Source: Pseudomonas sp. dw_612 (GTDB lineage: Bacteria; Pseudomonadota; Gammaproteobacteria; Pseudomonadales; Pseudomonadaceae). Taken from it: DNA of 64,000 bases. The stretch is taken from positions 62,001-126,000 of the forward strand of contig NZ_JAAVVC010000020.1 in the NCBI RefSeq assembly GCF_018449725.1, written 5' to 3'. The translations under genes and the position numbers were made by a program. The notes under the pieces were generated by a model. That model was not told the DNA's origin. It made no database searches and was given only the letters and a program-made list of their open reading frames with translations. Shown here piece after piece: positions 59,365 to 64,000 of the stretch. Within the stretch, counting starts at the first letter, position 1, and every line of letters begins with the position of its first letter.

Positions 59365-60085
59365 TGCTGGCCACCACATTGGCGGCCAGTTGATAGCCAC
59401 TGCCGCGCACGGTGCGAATCAGTCGCGGCGGTTTTTCGGTGTCGCGCAGGCGTTGGCGCAAACGGCTGACGGCCATGTCGACGATACGATCCAGCGGCAT
59501 CAAATCACGGCCACGGGTGGCGTTGCCGATGGTGTCGCGGTCGAGGATTTCCTGGGGGTGATCGAGGAACAGTTTCAACAGGGCGAAGTCGGCACCAGAG
59601 AGAATCACTTCCTCGCCATCGATGTGGAACAGTCGATGGCTGACCATGTCCAGGCGCCAGTCATCGAAAGCCAGCACTTCACTGCCGGAACGTTCCTGGC
59701 CGAACTGGGCACGGCGCAACAAGGCCTTGATGCGGGCCTGCAATTCGCGAGGGCTGAAGGGTTTGCCGAGGTAATCGTCGGCACCCAGTTCCAGGCCGAT
59801 CACACGGTCGGCCTCGTCAGAGCTGGCGGTGAGCATGATGATCGGCACCTGGGCCTGGCGCGGGTGCTGGCGAATCCAGCGGCAAAGGCTGAAACCGTCT
59901 TCGTCCGGCAGCATTACATCGAGGATCACCAGATCACTCGGCGCCTCGTTCATCGCCTGGCGAAAGCCTGCGCCGTCCGGCGTCGTGCGCACCTGAAAAC
60001 CTGCGCGGGTCAGGTAGGTGTCCAGCAACTCGCGTATCTCTTGATCGTCATCGACCAACAAAATCGACTTGTTGACTGAGCTCAC
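59354..60085 (-). CDS. gltR: Response regulator GltR (OmpR/PhoB family)
   Basis: A 243-residue regulator of glucose uptake genes. The receiver domain starts ILLVDDDQEIRELLDTYLTR, with the phosphorylated Asp56 in LVILDVMLPDEDG and the conserved Lys108 in LGKPFSP. The winged-helix DNA-binding domain reads DFALLKLFLDHPQEILDRDT and ends IRTVRGSGYQLAANV. A GTG start is chosen because it has AAGGATG ahead of it and fits the family N-terminus; no suitable ATG is nearer than a repeat upstream. Confidence 0.92.
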   Translation of the reverse strand: MSSVNKSILLVDDDQEIRELLDTYLTRAGFQVRTTPDGAGFRQAMNEAPSDLVILDVMLPDEDGFSLCRWIRQHPRQAQVPIIMLTASSDEADRVIGLELGADDYLGKPFSPRELQARIKALLRRAQFGQERSGSEVLAFDDWRLDMVSHRLFHIDGEEVILSGADFALLKLFLDHPQEILDRDTIGNATRGRDLMPLDRIVDMAVSRLRQRLRDTEKPPRLIRTVRGSGYQLAANVVASNGH

Positions 60086-60160
60086 AGGGGCGGCATCCTT
60101 GTTGTTTGAATTGGGCGGATTATGCCTTAAGCGTGGAACCAACAAACACCGCAAAACTAC

Positions 60161-60250
60161 TGTGGGAGCGGGCTTGCTCGCGAAAGCGGACTGACATTCA
60201 ACATTGATGTCGACTGATACACCGCTTTCGCGAGCAAGCCCGCTCCCACA
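60161..60250. repeat. REPIN between glk and gltR
   Basis: TGTGGGAGCGGGCTTGCTCG and its inverse around CAACATTGATGTCGAC, in the middle of the edd-glk-gltR-gtrS gene run. Confidence 0.88.
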
Positions 60251-60263
60251 TTTTGATCGCGTT

Positions 60264-61214
60264 TCAGGCTTGATCGAGCGCCACACCCGCGCCGACGAGG
60301 CCGGAATACGGCGCCGTCACCAGCCACACCGGAATGCCTTTGAAGTAATCGCTCATGCAGCCCTTGTCGGCGAAGCATCGGGCGAAACCGCTTTCAACGA
60401 AGAAATCGGCAAACCGAGGAATCACGCCGCCGACGATAAACACGCCGCCGCGCCCACCGGTGGTCAGCACGTTGTTGCCGGCCACGCGACCGAGCCAGCA
60501 GCAGAACTGTTCCAGCACTTCCAGGGCAATCGGATCGCCCGCCAGACCTGCAGCGGTAATCGCTTCCGGGGTGTCGAGCACCGGTTCGTGCCCGTCCACC
60601 GCGCAAATCGCCCGATAGACGCGCGGCAAGCCACCACCACTCAACGCGGTCTCGGCACTGACATGCCCGATTTCATTGAAGATGTGTTGCCACAACTGGG
60701 TTTCACGCGGGCTGCTCAGCGGCAAATCGACGTGACCGCCCTCCCCCGGCAACGCCGCATAACGGCCCTCGCCGAGATCGAGCAAAGTGCCGACGCCCAA
60801 ACCGGTGCCCGGACCGATCACCACCGCCGGACGCAACGGTTCCGGCGTGCCTTCGCAGACCACGCGGAATTCGCCCGGCTGCAAACGGGTCATGCCCAGG
60901 GCCATGGCCGAGAAGTCGTTGACCAGCAGCAGTTGATCCACCTGCAAGGTCTGGCAGAACGCCTTGCGGCTCAGGCGCCAGTGATTGTTGGTGAATTTGA
61001 ATTCATCGCCACTCACCGGGCCTGCAACTGATAAACACACCGAAGCGATATCGCCCGGTTTCAGCCCCAACCCGCTCAGGTAGACACCAATGGCCTCCTC
61101 CGGGCTGGCGTGATCTGCCGTCGGCAATACCTGGATCGATTCCAGTTGCTGGTTTTTCCACAACGCGAAACGTGCGTTGGTCCCACCGATGTCACCGACC
61201 AAAGCCAGTTTCAA
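60264..61214 (-). CDS. glk: Glucokinase
   Basis: A 316-residue ROK-unrelated (E. coli-type) glucokinase making glucose-6-phosphate. LVGDIGGTNARFALW (5-19) is the ATP phosphate loop, LLLVNDFSAMALGMTRL holds the catalytic Asp, and VVIGPGTGLGVGTLLDLGEG and GEGGHVDLPL are typical. It overlaps the end of edd by four bases (ATGA), so the two are coupled. Confidence 0.95.
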   Translation of the reverse strand: MKLALVGDIGGTNARFALWKNQQLESIQVLPTADHASPEEAIGVYLSGLGLKPGDIASVCLSVAGPVSGDEFKFTNNHWRLSRKAFCQTLQVDQLLLVNDFSAMALGMTRLQPGEFRVVCEGTPEPLRPAVVIGPGTGLGVGTLLDLGEGRYAALPGEGGHVDLPLSSPRETQLWQHIFNEIGHVSAETALSGGGLPRVYRAICAVDGHEPVLDTPEAITAAGLAGDPIALEVLEQFCCWLGRVAGNNVLTTGGRGGVFIVGGVIPRFADFFVESGFARCFADKGCMSDYFKGIPVWLVTAPYSGLVGAGVALDQA

Positions 61215-63037
61215 TTAAGCGTCTCCAGGGCAGAAGTGAAGGCGCTGGCGCCCTGCTCTGCGGAGCTGAAAGCCATGCGCATGAAACCAAACAGTTCGCG
61301 CCCGCTGCCGATGTTGTTACCCAACAAACCCTTGGCCGGCGTGCGCGCTGCGAATTCTTCGGCGTCCACCTTAAGCTCCAGGGTGCCTTTGACGCCATCG
61401 ACGCGGATGATATCGCCCTCTTGCACCCGCGCAAGAGCGCCGCCCACATACGCTTCGGGGCTGACGTGAATCGCCGCCGGGATTTTCCCCGAGGCGCCGG
61501 ACATCCGCCCGTCAGTCACCAGCGCCACTTTGAAGCCGCGATCCTGCAACACACCCAGGAACGGCGTCATCTTGTGCAGTTCCGGCATGCCATTGGAGCG
61601 CGGGCCCTGGAAGCGCATCACCGCGACAAAGTCCTTCTCCAGCAAACCGGCCTTGAACGCATCGGCCAAATCCTGCTGATCCTGGAACACCATGGCCGGT
61701 GCTTCGACGACCTGGTTTTCCAACGCGACGGCGGAGACTTTCATCACGCCGCGCCCAAGATTGCCTTCCATCACCCGCAAGCCGCCCTCGGGCGAGAACG
61801 CGCGGGCCACCGGACGCAGGATGGTTTCGTCGAGGCTTTCGATCGGGCCTTCGCGCCACACCAGTTCGCCTTTATCGAGGAACGGTTCCACGGTGTAGCG
61901 GCTCAGGCCATGGCCGAGCACGGTGTTGACGTTTTCGTGGAGCAGCCCGGCCTCCAGCAGTTCGCGGATCAGGAACGACATGCCGCCCGCGGCCTGGAAG
62001 TGGTTGATGTCGGCTTTGCCGTTCGGGTAGACGTGGCTCAGGGTCGGCACGACTTCGGAGAGGTCGGCCATGTCCTGCCAGGTCAATTGAATGCCCGCGG
62101 CCATGGCGATGGCCGGCATGTGCAAGGTGTGGTTGGTCGAGCCGCCGGTGGCGTGCAGCGCCACGATGGAGTTGACCAGCGAACGCTCGTCGACGATTTC
62201 GCCGATCGGCATGAAGTCGCCGTTCTGCTTGGTCAGACGCGTGACCTGGTGCGCCGCCTCGCGGGTCAGGGCATCACGCAACGGCGTGTTCGGGTTGACG
62301 AAAGAAGCGCCCGGCAAGTGCAGGCCCATGACTTCCATCAGCAATTGGTTGGTGTTGGCGGTGCCGTAGAAGGTGCAGGTGCCGGGGCTGTGGTAGGAGT
62401 TCATTTCCGATTCCAGCAGCTCTTCTCGGCTGGCCTTGCCTTCGGCGTAGCGCTGGCGCACGTCGGCTTTCTGCTTGTTGGAAATGCCCGAGACCATCGG
62501 CCCGCCCGGCACGAAGATCGTCGGCAGATGACCGAAACGCAGCGCGCCCATCATCAGGCCCGGGACGATCTTGTCGCAGATGCCGAGCATCAGCGCGCCG
62601 TCGAACATGTTGTGGGACAGCGCCACGGCGGTGGACAACGCGATCACTTCACGGCTCGGCAGGCTCAGTTCCATGCCGGGCTCGCCCTGGGTCACGCCAT
62701 CGCACATCGCCGGGGTGCCGCCGGCGAATTGGCCGACCGAGCCGATTTCGCGCAGGGCTTTTTTGATCTGTTCAGGAAAGACTTCATACGGCTGATGCGC
62801 CGAGAGCATGTCGTTATACGAAGAAACAATTGCGATGTTCGCGGAGTTCATCATCCGCAGACTGTTCTTGTCTTCGGTGCCGCAACCGGCCACGCCGTGG
62901 GCGAAGTTGGCGCATTGCAGCTTGCCGCGCATCGGACCGTCGCTGGCAGCGCCGCGAATCAGCGCAAGGTAAGCCTCACGCGTAGCTCGGCTACGGGCGA
63001 TAAGCCGTTCGGTGACCTCAAGGACGCGGGGATGCAT
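61211..63037 (-). CDS. edd: 6-phosphogluconate dehydratase
   Basis: A 608-residue IlvD/Edd-family iron-sulfur dehydratase that turns 6-phosphogluconate into KDPG. MCDGVTQGEPGMELSLPSRE and MLGICDKIVPGLMMGALRFG contain the cluster Cys residues. THELH-like blocks and GMSFLIRELLEAGLLHENVN support Edd rather than IlvD. The C-terminal VTDGRMSGASGKIPAAIHVS holds the substrate-binding Ser. It is the first gene of the edd-glk-gltR-gtrS run and divergent from gap, with a HexR site between. Confidence 0.96.
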   Translation of the reverse strand: MHPRVLEVTERLIARSRATREAYLALIRGAASDGPMRGKLQCANFAHGVAGCGTEDKNSLRMMNSANIAIVSSYNDMLSAHQPYEVFPEQIKKALREIGSVGQFAGGTPAMCDGVTQGEPGMELSLPSREVIALSTAVALSHNMFDGALMLGICDKIVPGLMMGALRFGHLPTIFVPGGPMVSGISNKQKADVRQRYAEGKASREELLESEMNSYHSPGTCTFYGTANTNQLLMEVMGLHLPGASFVNPNTPLRDALTREAAHQVTRLTKQNGDFMPIGEIVDERSLVNSIVALHATGGSTNHTLHMPAIAMAAGIQLTWQDMADLSEVVPTLSHVYPNGKADINHFQAAGGMSFLIRELLEAGLLHENVNTVLGHGLSRYTVEPFLDKGELVWREGPIESLDETILRPVARAFSPEGGLRVMEGNLGRGVMKVSAVALENQVVEAPAMVFQDQQDLADAFKAGLLEKDFVAVMRFQGPRSNGMPELHKMTPFLGVLQDRGFKVALVTDGRMSGASGKIPAAIHVSPEAYVGGALARVQEGDIIRVDGVKGTLELKVDAEEFAARTPAKGLLGNNIGSGRELFGFMRMAFSSAEQGASAFTSALETLN

Positions 63038-63157
63038 GTGTAGAACTCCAGGCTAACGGATGTGGCGACCTGATTGTCTATGCTGATCAAGGACCGTTGT
63101 CGATGGGGTGACGGGCGGCTTTCTTGATCGATCGGACCAGTTGATTCAGGTCACTCG

Positions 63158-63172
63158 TTGTAGATTGAACAA
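63158..63172. promoter_or_regulatory. HexR operator between edd and gap
   Basis: TTGT, AGATTGA, ACAA: a perfect TTGT-N7-ACAA match in the divergent edd/gap promoter region, where HexR is known to bind in P. putida. Confidence 0.85.
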
Positions 63173-63229
63173 AATATTGCCATTAAAAAGGCTTGTTTTC
63201 TATTTTTATGCGAATAATCTTGTAATTCC

Positions 63230-63237
63230 AACAACAA
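63230..63237 (+). promoter_or_regulatory. A-rich Hfq/Crc-like leader motif of gap
   Basis: AACAACAA, 20 bases upstream of the gap ATG, with another AA following. It fits AANAANAA. Confidence 0.5.
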
Positions 63238-63257
63238 AACGACGGCGGCCCTGTTAA

Positions 63258-64000
63258 ATGACTCTTCGAATCGCAATCAATGGTTTTGGCCGTATCGGCC
63301 GTAATGTCCTTCGCGCACTGTATACCCAAGGCTACCGCCAGGATTTGCAGATCGTCGCCATCAATGACCTGGGCGACAGCTCGATCAACGCGCATCTACT
63401 GAAGTACGACACCGTTCACGGCACTTTCGACGCCGATGTCCAGCACGATAACGAAAGCCTGACCGTCAATGGTGACCGTATTTCGGTCAGCGCCATCCGC
63501 AACCCGGCCGAACTGCCATGGGCTGCCGAGAAGATTGATGTGGTCTTCGAATGCACCGGTCTGTTCACCGACCGTGCCAAAGCCGCCGCGCATATTACGG
63601 CCGGCGCGCGCAAAGTGATTATCTCGGCCCCGGCCAAAGGCGCCGACGCCACCGTGGTTTACGGCGTGAACCACGACATCCTGCGCCAGTCGCACCAGAT
63701 TATTTCCAACGCGTCGTGCACCACTAACTGCCTGGCCCCGGTGGCCCAGGTACTGCATCGCGAGCTGGGGATCGAAAGCGGTCTGATGACCACGATCCAC
63801 GCCTACACCAACGACCAGAACCTGACCGACGTCTACCACACCGACCCGTACCGCGCCCGTTCGGCCACCCAGAACATGATCCCGAGCAAGACCGGCGCCG
63901 CTGAAGCAGTGGGCCTGGTGCTGCCGGAACTGGCGGGCAAACTGACCGGCATGGCGGTGCGTGTTCCAGTGATCAACGTATCGCTGGTGGACCTGACCGT
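63258..64000 (+). CDS. gap: Glyceraldehyde-3-phosphate dehydrogenase, type I (3' end outside window)
   Basis: About 247 residues are visible and the frame runs off the end. MTLRIAINGFGRIGRNVLRA is the NAD-binding start. The catalytic Cys154 is in SNASCTTNC, TGLFTDRAKAAAHITAGARK is a core strand-helix, and TTIHAYTNDQNLTDVYH and the phosphate-site SATQNMIPSKTGAAEAVG follow. It oxidises the glyceraldehyde-3-phosphate made by Eda. It is divergent from edd and shares a HexR site with it. The ribosome-binding site is weak (GGCGGCCCTGTTAA). Confidence 0.95.
   Translation, partial: MTLRIAINGFGRIGRNVLRALYTQGYRQDLQIVAINDLGDSSINAHLLKYDTVHGTFDADVQHDNESLTVNGDRISVSAIRNPAELPWAAEKIDVVFECTGLFTDRAKAAAHITAGARKVIISAPAKGADATVVYGVNHDILRQSHQIISNASCTTNCLAPVAQVLHRELGIESGLMTTIHAYTNDQNLTDVYHTDPYRARSATQNMIPSKTGAAEAVGLVLPELAGKLTGMAVRVPVINVSLVDLT

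Noticed and set aside
61172..63043. A 623-codon open frame on the plus strand antisense to edd
   Set aside because: The edd protein on the other strand has clear family motifs. The plus frame is a GC-bias mirror with His/Arg/Gly-rich composition and no recognisable domain.

Overview
The window is GC-rich chromosomal DNA from a Pseudomonas, most likely of the P. fluorescens group. Three things point there: the complete Entner-Doudoroff and glucose-uptake cluster (zwf-pgl-eda, hexR, oprB, gtsABCD, gtrS/gltR, glk, edd, gap), the fadD1/fadD2-hydrolase-maoC block, and dozens of short palindromic REP/REPIN repeats between genes. There is no tRNA, rRNA, CRISPR array, phage or complete insertion sequence.

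Layout. Positions 1-1103 hold the end of a small-molecule or glycan modification cluster (2-oxoglutarate dioxygenase, TylF-like methyltransferase), followed by five tandem 135-bp REPINs. From 1.75 to 9 kb there is a run of LysR regulators, each beside or divergent from an oxidoreductase or transporter gene (SDR, NmrA-like, PACE efflux, SDR). At 9.0-11.6 kb is an ECF42-like sigma factor operon with YCII-like, SRPBCC and SnoaL-like partners. At 11.8-15.8 kb are two GNAT enzymes, a 36-residue membrane peptide, a GyrI-like protein, a LysE exporter and the alanine aminotransferase alaC, whose 3' flank carries a strong G-quadruplex motif. At 16-19.3 kb is the gluconate block gntP-gntK-gntR with three candidate GntR operators. 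From 19.4 to 35.9 kb is a mixed region: glutathione transferases, a uronate-dehydrogenase-like enzyme, an MFS transporter, a BdlA-like chemoreceptor, a FecI-like sigma factor coupled to an OpuAC-type binding protein, a PhnD-like protein, a desaturase, peptide deformylase, YihY and CsbD. It also holds the fused remnants of a second LysR/PACE pair. At 36-41.6 kb is the fatty-acid activation block. At 42-45 kb is a small mixed set of genes.

From 45.3 kb to the end is central glucose metabolism. OprB brings glucose across the outer membrane and GtsABCD imports it. Glk phosphorylates it, and Zwf, Pgl, Edd and Eda convert glucose-6-phosphate to pyruvate and glyceraldehyde-3-phosphate, which Gap oxidises. 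HexR (a KDPG-responsive repressor) and the GtrS/GltR two-component system regulate the set. I see HexR-type sites upstream of zwf/hexR and edd/gap, A-rich Hfq/Crc-like leader motifs on several uptake and catabolic genes, and an identical 15-mer upstream of gtsA and of the adjacent AGE-family epimerase.

Most of the window is ordinary core Pseudomonas genome. I did not find a clearly new defence or biosynthetic system. The most unusual material is in the repeats (inverted palindromes flanking the PACE/LysR pair with covarying arms, tandem REPINs, a 4 x 110 bp array, the G-quadruplex motif), the decayed LysR/PACE duplicate, and the FecI/OpuAC coupling.
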